The position numbers and the translations under genes are program-made. Positions 27,257 through 36,087 of a stretch of DNA of 64,000 bases are shown one piece after another. The number at the start of each line of letters is the position of its first letter. The first letter of the stretch is position 1. The notes beneath the pieces were generated by a model. The model was not told the DNA's origin. It was given only the letters and a program-made list of their open reading frames with translations, and did no database searches. The DNA comes from Chryseobacterium sp. 7 (lineage in GTDB: Bacteria > Bacteroidota > Bacteroidia > Flavobacteriales > Weeksellaceae): assembly GCF_003663845.1 (NCBI RefSeq), contig NZ_RCCA01000001.1, forward strand, positions 2,170,001-2,234,000. The letters are read 5' to 3'.

Positions 27257-27502
27257 ATGAACACTACAGAAGAATTTTATGAAATTATCGCCTCTGCCAT
27301 CGCAATAAAAAAAGAATTGGTAGATGAAAAACTAACGTATCAGGAAATCCCGGAATGGGATTCCATGTCTCATCTTCTTATCGTAGAAGCGCTTGAGCAG
27401 TTTTATCAGATCAAGTTTGATTTTAATGATATTCTGGAGATGGGAACCGTCGGAAAAATTCGCGAAAAAATGAAAAAATACGAAGTATTCGTAGAAAACT
27501 AA
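27257..27502 (+). CDS. Acyl carrier protein
   Basis: An 81-residue acidic carrier protein. The phosphopantetheine site is Ser36 in IPEWDSMSHLLIVEALEQ, a variant of the DSL motif, and helix III follows. The size and helices fit a discrete ACP. It begins one base after the MATE stop and is followed after 4 bases by an AMP-forming ligase, which very probably loads it. A carrier protein is unusual in a pure NIS siderophore pathway and suggests that an acid other than acetate is built in. No phosphopantetheinyl transferase gene is seen in the window. Confidence 0.88.
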   Translation: MNTTEEFYEIIASAIAIKKELVDEKLTYQEIPEWDSMSHLLIVEALEQFYQIKFDFNDILEMGTVGKIREKMKKYEVFVEN

Positions 27503-27506
27503 GCAT

Positions 27507-28895
27507 ATGAAAATTTTAGAAAATGTAATTGCCAATAAGAACTTGGGGTTTACAGATGCTTCCACCGGTACAACAATACCGGTGGGAACACTGTACCGGT
27601 CTTTAGGCTTAAACCCGGTAGAAAAAGGACTGCTCTTTTTGTACAATGACAATCAGCTGTCCAGCATTGAGGTGCTTCTCAATTTTTACGGAACAGCACA
27701 TACGATTGCTGTATTAGGGCAGAAACTGCATGAGGAATTCAAAGAACGTATTGAGGCAGAATACCGTCCGAAATACATCTTTGATCCACAAAGAGAAGCC
27801 ATTGAAGGATATACTCTGAAAGCATTCTCAGACAACATCAGCATCTTTGCAAAGGATGATTATAAGAGTGAAGTTACCATTCACCCTGACATCAAAATCC
27901 TTTTGAGTACTTCAGGGACAACAGGTGTTCCGAAACTCGTTAAATTATCTGATGAAAGCCTTTATCAGAACGCATTGAGCATCCTTCAATATATGCCGAT
28001 TCAGGGAACGGATGTAGTTCCTTTAAATGTTCCGATCAACTTCGTATATGGATTCTCTATTTTCACTACCAATTGTATGCGTGCCGGAAGAATCGTGTGT
28101 ACAGATAAAGACATTATGCAGAAAGCATTCTGGGACGAAATGGAGGAGTACGGTTACAGTACTTTGGGCGGAGTTCCTTTCCTTTATGAAAACCTGAACA
28201 GAATAGGGTTTTTCAGAAAAGATTCTCCAAGCCTGAGATATTTTACCCATACCGGAGGCGTGATCAACGCTGAATTGAGAAAAACTATTTTCACGTATTG
28301 TCATGAATTTAAAAAAGATTTTTTTGCGCAGTACGGACAAACGGAAGCAGGAGGAAGAATGGCTTACCTTACCACAGAAGGATTGCTGGAAGAAGAAACA
28401 TCAATCGGAAATGTGGTAGAAAGAGGAAGCTTCAAAATTGATCCTGAAACGGATGAATTGCTCTTTTCTCATGTCAGTATTTTCGGAGGCTATGCCAATA
28501 AACTGGAGGATCTTGCCACTTATGAGCAGCCTTCCGTACTGCATACCGGAGATACCGCCAGAAAAGGTGAAAACGGAATTTATTACATCACAGGTAGAAT
28601 AAAGCGTATCATGAAGCTTTTCGGAATACGTCTTAATCTCGATGAGGTAGAATTTATCCTTAAAAATGAAATGCAGGGCAATACTTTCGTATGTCTGAAT
28701 GCCAATGATAAAAAAATCGTGGTATTGTATGACAATCCGGAAATAGATCCTCAGATCATCACCGAAACTATTAAAAATAAACTGCGCATCAACCCCCAAT
28801 ATGTACGCACAGAACTTATAGAATCATTCCCATTATCACAAAACGGTAAAATAAACTATCCCCTGTTACAAAACTTACAGCATGAAAACATCTAA
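27507..28895 (+). CDS. AMP-dependent acyl ligase (ACP-loading)
   Basis: A 462-residue ANL-superfamily adenylating enzyme. The P-loop STSGTTGVPKLVK (134-146), YGQTEAGGRM, HTGDTA and GRIKRIMKLFGIRLN are all present, and the catalytic C-terminal lysine is in SQNGKINYP. It is slightly shorter than most acyl-CoA ligases. Next to the ACP gene it should activate a carboxylic acid as acyl-AMP and transfer it to Ser36 of the carrier. If the product is chryseochelin-like, fumarate is the candidate acid; the sequence itself does not fix the substrate. The receptor gene overlaps its end by 14 bases. Confidence 0.88.
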   Translation: MKILENVIANKNLGFTDASTGTTIPVGTLYRSLGLNPVEKGLLFLYNDNQLSSIEVLLNFYGTAHTIAVLGQKLHEEFKERIEAEYRPKYIFDPQREAIEGYTLKAFSDNISIFAKDDYKSEVTIHPDIKILLSTSGTTGVPKLVKLSDESLYQNALSILQYMPIQGTDVVPLNVPINFVYGFSIFTTNCMRAGRIVCTDKDIMQKAFWDEMEEYGYSTLGGVPFLYENLNRIGFFRKDSPSLRYFTHTGGVINAELRKTIFTYCHEFKKDFFAQYGQTEAGGRMAYLTTEGLLEEETSIGNVVERGSFKIDPETDELLFSHVSIFGGYANKLEDLATYEQPSVLHTGDTARKGENGIYYITGRIKRIMKLFGIRLNLDEVEFILKNEMQGNTFVCLNANDKKIVVLYDNPEIDPQIITETIKNKLRINPQYVRTELIESFPLSQNGKINYPLLQNLQHENI

Positions 28896-31299
28896 AACCC
28901 TTATATTACTTCTTGGTCTTGCTTTATCTTCAAATTCGCTTTCTGCACAGCAAGGCGACAGAATTCATGGCAAAATCATGCTGTCTGAAAAAGCACCGGT
29001 AAAAAATGCTATTTTAAGACTTGTCAACACGTCTTATCAGGCAAAAACCAATAATTTAGGAGAATATTACTTTGAAAATGTGCCACCTGGAGAATATACG
29101 CTTCAGGTGGTTTTAAATGACATTGAACTGATGAGGGAACCCATCCAAATTCTGAAAGATGTCTACGAAATCCCTGCGATCTACGCTCCTTTACACAATA
29201 ATGTGATTGAGGGAATTACAGTATACGCAGTGAGCAGAAATAAATTTTTGGATAAAGACAGTACTTCAGTGGCTAAAATGCCTTTGAAAGTGCTTGAAAA
29301 TCCACAGGCTTACACAAGCATCAACCAACAGATCATGAAAGAACAGCTTACTTACGATATTTCAGAAGTATTGAAAAACGTTCCGGGTATGGTAAAAATG
29401 CAGGGAAGTCCGGGAAGAGGTTCCGGAGACGGAAGTTTCTACTACAGCCTCAGAGGATTTCCTACCAAAGTATCCATGGTAGACGGTGTTCCTGCAACCA
29501 CCAACGGAGAAATAGATCCTGCCGATCTTGAGCGTCTTGAAGTGATCAAAGGACCTTCAGGAACATTGTATGGAGGTGCGGTAACTTCCTTTGGAGGTTT
29601 GATCAACGCTGTAACCAAAAAACCGAAAGATTATTTCGGAGGAGAGGCCTCTTATCTGATGGGAAGCTATAACCTGAACCGTGTAACTGCTGATGTGTAC
29701 GGCCCAATGACGGAGTCCAGAAAAATGTTGTTCCGTTTGAATGCCGCTTATCAGTATCAGAACGGATTCAGGGATTCTGAATTCAGAAAATCATTCTTTG
29801 TAGCCCCCACGATAAGCTATGAAGTGAATGACAGATTGAAATTCAATTTAGGAGCTCAGATTTACAATTATGAAGGAACCAATACACCGATTATTTTCCT
29901 TGCGAGAACAAGACCTTACTTCGCTCATAATCCGGACGAACTGGGCTTCGACTGGAAAAAATCGTATTCCAATAATGATATTACTTTAAAAGCACCATCT
30001 ATCAACGTAAAAGCGGAGGCGAATTACAAAATTTCAGATAAATGGACTTCACAAACCTTACTTTCAAGAAACTTCAGAAAAACAGAAGGATTGTATCAAT
30101 ATCAGTTCATCAGAGGGAATTTAAATGATGCTACGTTGGAACGTAATGTACAGTGGCAGAACTCAGAAGCTTCTTCTACAAGTATTCAGCAGAACTTTAA
30201 TGGTGAATTTAAAATCGGAAGCATAAAAAATAAAGTGTTGATTGGATTAGATTATTTAAATCAAACAATCAATAACAACCATTCCCCAATTGTGGTGTAT
30301 GATAACATCAACGGACAAACTTTAGCAGGTTATGCCAATATCACAAGAGATCTTGTCCTGCAGAAAATCCAGACTTCCACAGCTCCTTTGGTAAGAAATA
30401 ATTCTGCATCAAACCTTTATGGAGCATACATTTCAAACGTTACCTATATTACAGACCGTTTGATCACTCTTTTAAGCTTACGTATGGATCACTACGAAAG
30501 TAAAGGACAGCTCAACCTGAATAACAATACCAGAACCGGAGATTTCAATCAGACTGCATGGTCTCCAAAAGTAGGAATTGTATACCAAATCCTTAAAGAT
30601 CAGTTATCTGCCTACGGTAACTATATGAACGGTTTCAGCTATACGGCACCTGTTGCACAGCAGCTTCCGGATATTAGCGGAGAAATGAAACCTCAGATGG
30701 CGAATCAGTGGGAAGTAGGATTGAAAGGAAACCTTTGGAGAAACAAGATTAATTTTACCGTTTCATATTACGATATTCTTGTTGACAATATCCAGAGAGG
30801 AAGCGGCGTAATACGTGACGGAAAAGAGTACAACATTGTTGTTCAGGATGGAAAACAGAGAAGTAAAGGGATTGAAATAGAAACCATCATGAACCCTGTT
30901 CAGGGATTAAATATTATGGCCGGATATGCCTACAATCACAGTAGATACGAAAAAGCAGACCCAACTGTAGACGGGCGTCGTCCGGAATCTGCAGGTCCTG
31001 CGAATGTATTCAATTCATGGATCAGTTATATCCTTCCAATCAAGGGACTTCAGGGACTTGGAGTTGGTTTCGGGGTAAACCGTGTCGGAAAACAGATTAC
31101 CGGAAACAAAACCGTTACCGGACAGTTTGCATTTCCAGCCTATACTTTAGTGAATGCTTCCATTTCCCTTGAGAAAGAAAGATACAGATTAGGATTTAAA
31201 ATGAATAACCTGGGCAATGTACAATATTTTGCAGGGCAGGGAGTTGTAGTCGCTCAGATGCCTCGTAATTTTGTTGCTGAGGTAAGCTTTAAATTTTAA
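28882..31299 (+). CDS. TonB-dependent siderophore receptor
   Basis: An 805-residue outer-membrane receptor. Signal peptide 1-22 (ends LSA, mature QQGD), a carboxypeptidase-regulatory-like beta-sandwich (about 28-105), then the plug (SEVLKNVPGMVKMQGSPGRG, DGVPATTNGEIDPADLERLE, VIKGPSGTLYGG) and a 22-strand barrel ending in aromatic VSFKF. The barrel-end and the FhuA/FpvA-like siderophore-receptor type, plus its place in the biosynthesis operon, make it the likely uptake receptor for the operon's own ferric siderophore. Confidence 0.92.
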   Translation: MKTSKTLILLLGLALSSNSLSAQQGDRIHGKIMLSEKAPVKNAILRLVNTSYQAKTNNLGEYYFENVPPGEYTLQVVLNDIELMREPIQILKDVYEIPAIYAPLHNNVIEGITVYAVSRNKFLDKDSTSVAKMPLKVLENPQAYTSINQQIMKEQLTYDISEVLKNVPGMVKMQGSPGRGSGDGSFYYSLRGFPTKVSMVDGVPATTNGEIDPADLERLEVIKGPSGTLYGGAVTSFGGLINAVTKKPKDYFGGEASYLMGSYNLNRVTADVYGPMTESRKMLFRLNAAYQYQNGFRDSEFRKSFFVAPTISYEVNDRLKFNLGAQIYNYEGTNTPIIFLARTRPYFAHNPDELGFDWKKSYSNNDITLKAPSINVKAEANYKISDKWTSQTLLSRNFRKTEGLYQYQFIRGNLNDATLERNVQWQNSEASSTSIQQNFNGEFKIGSIKNKVLIGLDYLNQTINNNHSPIVVYDNINGQTLAGYANITRDLVLQKIQTSTAPLVRNNSASNLYGAYISNVTYITDRLITLLSLRMDHYESKGQLNLNNNTRTGDFNQTAWSPKVGIVYQILKDQLSAYGNYMNGFSYTAPVAQQLPDISGEMKPQMANQWEVGLKGNLWRNKINFTVSYYDILVDNIQRGSGVIRDGKEYNIVVQDGKQRSKGIEIETIMNPVQGLNIMAGYAYNHSRYEKADPTVDGRRPESAGPANVFNSWISYILPIKGLQGLGVGFGVNRVGKQITGNKTVTGQFAFPAYTLVNASISLEKERYRLGFKMNNLGNVQYFAGQGVVVAQMPRNFVAEVSFKF

Positions 31300-31301
31300 G
31301 A

Positions 31302-32489
31302 ATGAAGCTGAAGTTTAGAAAAATTGCATATCAGTTACATCTATGGCTCGGACTAACGTCCGGGCTTATAGTTGTTATCATGGCCGCTACGGGATGTATC
31401 CTGGCTTTTGAAGAAGAATTAAAACATATTGTTCACCCCAACAGATATTATGTTGAAAACATCGGAAGAAACAAACTTTCATTGTCAGAGCTTACGGAAA
31501 AAGCAGAAAGAGCACTTCCGGAAGGTTTAAAGGTCAAAAGAGTGGTTATGCCTTCCAATCCCTCAAGAAACTATGTATTCCGTACCTTAAAAATGAACGA
31601 TGAAGCTTGGACGTATTGGGGAACTTATCTTTATTATTATCGAATTTACGTAAATCCTTACACCGGAAAAGTACAGGAAGTAGAAGATGCCAAAAAAGAT
31701 TTCTTCGAAATTGTACTGGACCTTCACAGAAGGCTTCTATTAGGTGAAAAAATCGGAAAAACGATTACCGGTTATTCCACATTGATATTGGCTATTATAC
31801 TTTTATCGGGGCTTGTGATATGGTATCCCCGAAAAATGAGTAAAGCCATGCTGAAAGGAATGTTTTTCATTAAAACATCTGCTAATTGGAAAAGGATTAA
31901 CTATGACGCTCATAATGTGCTGGGATTCTATGCCATTATTCCTTTACTCTTAATCTCTTATTCCGCATTGATATGGAGCTTCGAAGATGTAGATAAATGG
32001 GTAAAGAACACACTGAACGGAAATACTCCTACAGAAAAAAAAGCAAAAAGTACCATTCCTTCCGAAGAATTTTCAAACCGTGAAAATATTCTCAATCTGA
32101 TTGGAAATACTATGGAAAAAGGATTGAAAGACAAGGAATCAGCCCTTGTGAATTTTCCGAAATCGGAAGAAGGAACCTATTATGCTGAGCTGACTTATGA
32201 CGGAAGGCAGTATAGAAATGAACATTTTAATTTTGATCAATATTCAGGAGAAATTTTAAAATCTCAATCTTATAAAAACAAAAATATCGGATATGGAACC
32301 GCATTAAGAGAAAGAAATTATGATCTTCACACCGGAAGTATTCTGGGACTGACTACCAGAATTATTTATTTTCTGGCAGCCATTATCGCTTTATCACTCC
32401 CGATTACCGGTTTTATTATTTATTTGAATAAGAAAAAGAAGAAACCAAAACATAAGAAAAACAAAGTTGTTTTTCCTTCTCATCATTAA
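31302..32489 (+). CDS. PepSY-associated membrane protein (putative ferric-siderophore reductase)
   Basis: A 395-residue inner-membrane protein of the PepSY-TM family. Four hydrophobic helices are visible: about 13-40 (LWLGLTSGLIVVIMAATGCI), 160-178, 205-230 and 345-370, with periplasmic PepSY segments between, and a lysine-rich C-terminus in the cytoplasm. Histidines next to the helices (HLWLG, DLHRR, DAHNVLG, DLHTG) suit heme binding. Members beside siderophore receptors (FoxB/PiuB type) are thought to reduce ferric siderophores. Last gene of the operon, 2 bases after the receptor. Confidence 0.85.
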   Translation: MKLKFRKIAYQLHLWLGLTSGLIVVIMAATGCILAFEEELKHIVHPNRYYVENIGRNKLSLSELTEKAERALPEGLKVKRVVMPSNPSRNYVFRTLKMNDEAWTYWGTYLYYYRIYVNPYTGKVQEVEDAKKDFFEIVLDLHRRLLLGEKIGKTITGYSTLILAIILLSGLVIWYPRKMSKAMLKGMFFIKTSANWKRINYDAHNVLGFYAIIPLLLISYSALIWSFEDVDKWVKNTLNGNTPTEKKAKSTIPSEEFSNRENILNLIGNTMEKGLKDKESALVNFPKSEEGTYYAELTYDGRQYRNEHFNFDQYSGEILKSQSYKNKNIGYGTALRERNYDLHTGSILGLTTRIIYFLAAIIALSLPITGFIIYLNKKKKKPKHKKNKVVFPSHH

Positions 32490-32496
32490 TAAAGAG

Positions 32497-32629
32497 AAGA
32501 GGTTATCTCAGAGGGTAATAATCCGGCTTTTGCCATTCTGACGAAGGAAGAATCTCATTAATAACTTAGGTTAAGAGATTCTTCACTACATTCCATTTCG
32601 TTCAGAATGACATTTCTGAATAACCTCTT
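32497..32629. repeat. 133-bp fold-back element, family 2
   Basis: Nested inverted repeats: AAGAGGTTAT / ATAACCTCTT (32497-32506, 32620-32629, perfect), CATTCTGACGAA / TTCGTTCAGAATG (32534-32545, 32598-32610, one indel) and GAAGAATCTC / GAGATTCTTC (32547-32556, 32575-32584, perfect). No ORF. It directly follows the siderophore operon and could form a very long hairpin; the type resembles the dispersed repeats common in Chryseobacterium. It may also act as a terminator or RNA-end stabiliser. Confidence 0.7.
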
Positions 32630-32705
32630 TGCTTATATTATATATCCAGTATCAATTTTGTCGCAGATAAAATCCTCGCCTTAAAACAAGTTATCTTTAT
32701 ATCAA

Positions 32706-32727
32706 TTGCGTCTTTGCGTTTTCCAAC
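32706..32727. repeat. Solo end of fold-back family 1
   Basis: Read leftward, GTTGGAAAACGCAAAGACGC matches the terminus of the elements at 3607, 37792 and 53288. No partner end is visible in the 200 bases on the other side, although a degenerate inner palindrome (GTCGCAGATAAAATCC) is at about 32658-32675. Probably a decayed copy. Confidence 0.55.
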
Positions 32728-32752
32728 CAATAAGTATTCAATTGATTATAAA

Positions 32753-34243
32753 TCACCCCATCAATTCCTTCACATTTTTTGAAAACACCTCAATTCCTTT
32801 GTTCATCTCTTCAAAATTAAGATCCCCAAACCCTAATCGCATGGACGTAAGTTCTTTATTCTGATACAGCAAAGTTTTAGGAATGAAAAGGTTATCCTTA
32901 GCACAGTTTCGGCTCAGTTGCATCAGATTCAGTGGAATATTCCATTCCAGCCATATGGCAAGCCCTCCGGAAGGTTTCTGAAACGTAATAAAATCTCCAA
33001 GATTTTCTTCCAGCAAAACAGAAAAATAATCACGTCTTTCTTGATATACTTTTAAAGATTTTTTCAGATAACGGTTGATTTCTCCTTCTGCAATCATCTC
33101 TCCAAGTGCTCTTTCCATCAGAATATCACCCTGTCGATCTATAATCCCCAGATATTTACGCATTTCCGTCATCAGATTCTCCGGAGCAACAATAAAACCT
33201 GTCCTAAACCCTGGAGCCAAGGATTTTCCGAAAGAACCGATGTAAATTACCATTCCATTCGTATCAGCACTGGCTAACGGAAGAATTGGACTTTTATCGT
33301 AGTGAAATTCGTAATCATAATCATCTTCCAGGATAATAAATCCGTACTCATTGGCAAGCTCCAACAGCTCAAATCTTCTCTGCGCACTCAATGCAACGGT
33401 AGTAGGATAGTGGTGATGCGGAGTAAGGTAAAGCATTCGTATTTTCTGTTTTTTACAGGCTTCTCTTACACTTTCTACAATAATACCTTCCTCATCAATA
33501 GGAATAGAAACAATATCAACACCCGCTTTCATAAAGATCATATTGACGGAGAAATAACTCAAAGCACCTACCAATACAGTATCACCAGCCGAAAGAAGAA
33601 TCTCGGAAACAATATAAATACTCATTTCTGTACTTCGGGTGATGAGTAGGTTGTTCTTAGAAATAGGAAGTCCACGGGAAAGATTCAGGTATTGGGATAA
33701 ATGTTCTTTAAAAAATTCACTTCCGTCATGATTATAATGTCCCAAAGCTTTCTGATTAGATTTACGTTTCAGGATAGAGCTGTAAAACCGTGAATGCTGT
33801 CCGATCTGAGTCAAACGGATATCCGGCACCCCATCATTAAAGACATACTCACAATCCGAATGTTCAAAAGGATTATCGAGAATATTAGATGTTTTGAACG
33901 AAAAACCAGTCGAAACAGGGTAGTTTTGAAGGTTATTTTGTTCAAAATCGTTTAATTTAACAGGTTTCTCCTGATCTTTTCCAATCACAAATGTTCCTTT
34001 ATTCGGAAAACTCTCGGTCCAGCCCTGCGCAGAGAGTTCATCATACACTGCAACCGCAGTATTTCTGTGGATTTCCAGCATTTCACTGAAAGTTCTGGTT
34101 CCGGGAAGTTTTGTTCCAAAGGGTAAAAATCCTCTCTGAATCGCATTGATCAGCTGATTGGCAATCTGCAAATAGATAGAAGTCTCTGATTTTCTATCTA
34201 TTTTTATAAAACTTTCATAAGGAATCTTAACCGGACTATCCAT
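32753..34243 (-). CDS. MocR-type regulator (GntR HTH + aminotransferase domain)
   Basis: A 496-residue MocR/PdxR-like protein. Residues ~10-85 are a GntR winged HTH (IYLQIANQLINAIQRGFLPF, TRTFSEMLEIHRNTAVAVYD); residues ~120-490 are a type I aminotransferase domain with PLP lysine in IGSFGKSLAPGFRTGF and the ILEDDYDYEFHYD segment. Such proteins bind PLP and an amino compound to switch nearby genes. It is divergent from the biotin operon with only 66 bases between starts, and no pyridoxine or GABA genes are near, so the biotin genes are its likely target. That is inference. Confidence 0.9.
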   Translation of the reverse strand: MDSPVKIPYESFIKIDRKSETSIYLQIANQLINAIQRGFLPFGTKLPGTRTFSEMLEIHRNTAVAVYDELSAQGWTESFPNKGTFVIGKDQEKPVKLNDFEQNNLQNYPVSTGFSFKTSNILDNPFEHSDCEYVFNDGVPDIRLTQIGQHSRFYSSILKRKSNQKALGHYNHDGSEFFKEHLSQYLNLSRGLPISKNNLLITRSTEMSIYIVSEILLSAGDTVLVGALSYFSVNMIFMKAGVDIVSIPIDEEGIIVESVREACKKQKIRMLYLTPHHHYPTTVALSAQRRFELLELANEYGFIILEDDYDYEFHYDKSPILPLASADTNGMVIYIGSFGKSLAPGFRTGFIVAPENLMTEMRKYLGIIDRQGDILMERALGEMIAEGEINRYLKKSLKVYQERRDYFSVLLEENLGDFITFQKPSGGLAIWLEWNIPLNLMQLSRNCAKDNLFIPKTLLYQNKELTSMRLGFGDLNFEEMNKGIEVFSKNVKELMG

Positions 34244-34283
34244 AATATCAAAACTGGCACCATGTAACCATCCGGCAATATAC

Positions 34284-34291
34284 TACTTTTG
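34284..34291 (+). promoter_or_regulatory. Candidate -7 box of the biotin operon
   Basis: TACTTTTG fits TAnnTTTG and lies 19 bases before the first gene of the operon. No good TTTG is found upstream at the right spacing, which would fit a promoter needing an activator such as the divergent MocR protein. ACCAT is repeated directly nearby (ACCATGTAACCAT, about 34259-34271). Confidence 0.35.
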
Positions 34292-34309
34292 ACATCAAAA
34301 TAAAAATCT

Positions 34310-34933
34310 ATGGAATTTCATCATCTGTTAAAAAAAATTGTACAGGAAGGAAGTACCCACGCCAAATGGCTAAACACTCTTTCTTTTATGGAAAATGCCG
34401 GTGCAAGAAAAATATCAAAATGTGAACATCCAACATTGGTTTCTCAGATTCAGCTGAAACATGCTGCTGAAGAACACCGCCACGCTTATTATTTAAAAAA
34501 ACAAATCGGGAAAATAAATCCTGCACTCTGCAAAACCTACGAAAGCACAGAGCTTCTGGCGCCTATTGCAACAAGCCAATATCTTCACTCACTGGATATT
34601 AAAGCCTGTCGTTATCTTCAGAAAGCATTCAATCTTGATAAGGTAGATATTAAATATGCAGCCTATCTTTTTGTAACCTATGCTATTGAAGTGCGTGCAG
34701 ATGAGCTTTATCCTGTTTACCAACAAGTGCTTACAGAAGCGTCTTCTAAAATCATGGTAAAATCGATCATTCTTGAAGAAGAAGGACATCTGGAGGAAAT
34801 GATTCATCAGCTTAATGAATTTTCATCTGACTGGAAGCGCCATGCCGATCATATTCTGACCATAGAAAAAGAACTGCATGAAGAATGGATCAACGCTATT
34901 ACCCAGGAAGTAGCTCAATTGAATTATGCTTAG
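34310..34933 (+). CDS. Ferritin-like di-iron protein coupled to bioF
   Basis: A 207-residue, wholly helical protein. The pattern Glu28, Glu55-x-x-His58 (AAEEHRHAYY), Glu127 (YAIEVRADEL) and Glu157-x-x-His160 (ILEEEGHLEEM) is that of a ferritin-like or rubrerythrin-like four-helix bundle with a di-iron site. No cysteine rubredoxin domain. The gene is first in the biotin operon and its end overlaps bioF by 8 bases, so the two are translated together. No bioC, bioH, bioW or bioI is in the window; a role in supplying or modifying the pimelate moiety, or in protecting iron enzymes such as BioB, is possible. Function unproven. Confidence 0.6.
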   Translation: MEFHHLLKKIVQEGSTHAKWLNTLSFMENAGARKISKCEHPTLVSQIQLKHAAEEHRHAYYLKKQIGKINPALCKTYESTELLAPIATSQYLHSLDIKACRYLQKAFNLDKVDIKYAAYLFVTYAIEVRADELYPVYQQVLTEASSKIMVKSIILEEEGHLEEMIHQLNEFSSDWKRHADHILTIEKELHEEWINAITQEVAQLNYA

Positions 34934-36035
34934 CAACAGCTCTCGTTTTCAGGAATCTCTTGATAAAAGAAAAGAGGAGGGAACGTTAAGGCGTTTACGG
35001 CTTCAACCTGATGGAATTGATTTTTATTCCAATGATTATCTGGGGTTTGCAAAAAATAAAGATCTACAACATTTGCTGTTGCAAAAGGTTATGAATAATC
35101 CTCAACTGCTTTCCGGAAGTACTGGTTCAAGGTTGATTAGTGGAAACAGTGACATTGTTGTTTCTGTAGAAAAGGATATTGCTCAGAAACATCAGTTTGA
35201 CTCAGCATTGCTTTTTTCATCAGGATATAATGCAAATCTGGCCTTATTTTCTACACTTCCCAGCCGTCACGATACAATTATTGTGGACGAACAGATCCAT
35301 CGGTCGGTACATGATGCGTGTAAATTATCGAATGCGAAAAAACTGAAATTCAAGCATAATGATCTTGAGAATCTTGAAAATGTTTTAAAAAAGCAAGAAG
35401 GTCATTGCTATATCGCAGTAGAAAGTCTTTACTCGATGGAAGGAGATTTTGCACCTATTCAGGAAATTGCTTCAATTGCAAGTAAATATAAAGCTTCTTT
35501 GATTGTAGATGAAGCCCACGCATTCGGAGTTTTTGGATATGGACTGATTGAAAAATATCAGTTACAGAATCATGTTTCAGCAGCAGTTATAACCTACGGA
35601 AAAGCTCTCGGATCTCATGGAGCTGCAATTGTTTGCAGTGAGACAGTGAAATCTTATCTGATCAATTTTGCAAGTCCGTTCATCTATACCACATCAGCAC
35701 AGGATTTCCAGTGGATGAGTATAAGAACAGGATATGAATTTTTAGATCAGCATCATGAACTGGCCGTAAAACTTCAGGATAATATTAAAATTTTCCGAAG
35801 CCAAAATTTACAATCTCCGTCAGCAAAAACAAGTCCGGTTCAGGCTATTATAATCCCTGACAACCAAAAGCTAAAGGAATTACAGCAAACTTTATCTGAA
35901 GAAGGATTTTTAACCTACGCTATCTACAGCCCAACAGTAAAAGAAGGAAGTGAACGGTTAAGAATATGCCTTCACAGCTTTAATACAGAAGAAGAAATTA
36001 TGAAATTAACCGGGATTATTAAAGAATTTGTTTAA
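34926..36035 (+). CDS. bioF: 8-amino-7-oxononanoate synthase
   Basis: A 369-residue alpha-oxoamine synthase. It joins pimeloyl-ACP/CoA with L-alanine to give KAPA, the first step of biotin ring assembly. Signature regions: DFYSNDYLGFAKN, GSTGSRLISGN, DEAHAFGVFG and the PLP lysine in TYGKALGSHGAAI. It is followed by bioD, bioB and bioA, which makes the assignment over related enzymes (Kbl, SPT) secure. Slightly shorter than the E. coli enzyme (384). Confidence 0.93.
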   Translation: MLSNSSRFQESLDKRKEEGTLRRLRLQPDGIDFYSNDYLGFAKNKDLQHLLLQKVMNNPQLLSGSTGSRLISGNSDIVVSVEKDIAQKHQFDSALLFSSGYNANLALFSTLPSRHDTIIVDEQIHRSVHDACKLSNAKKLKFKHNDLENLENVLKKQEGHCYIAVESLYSMEGDFAPIQEIASIASKYKASLIVDEAHAFGVFGYGLIEKYQLQNHVSAAVITYGKALGSHGAAIVCSETVKSYLINFASPFIYTTSAQDFQWMSIRTGYEFLDQHHELAVKLQDNIKIFRSQNLQSPSAKTSPVQAIIIPDNQKLKELQQTLSEEGFLTYAIYSPTVKEGSERLRICLHSFNTEEEIMKLTGIIKEFV

Positions 36036-36087
36036 AACAAAAAATAAACTTTAAAACCCGGAACACAAATCCAGAACCCCAAATTAC

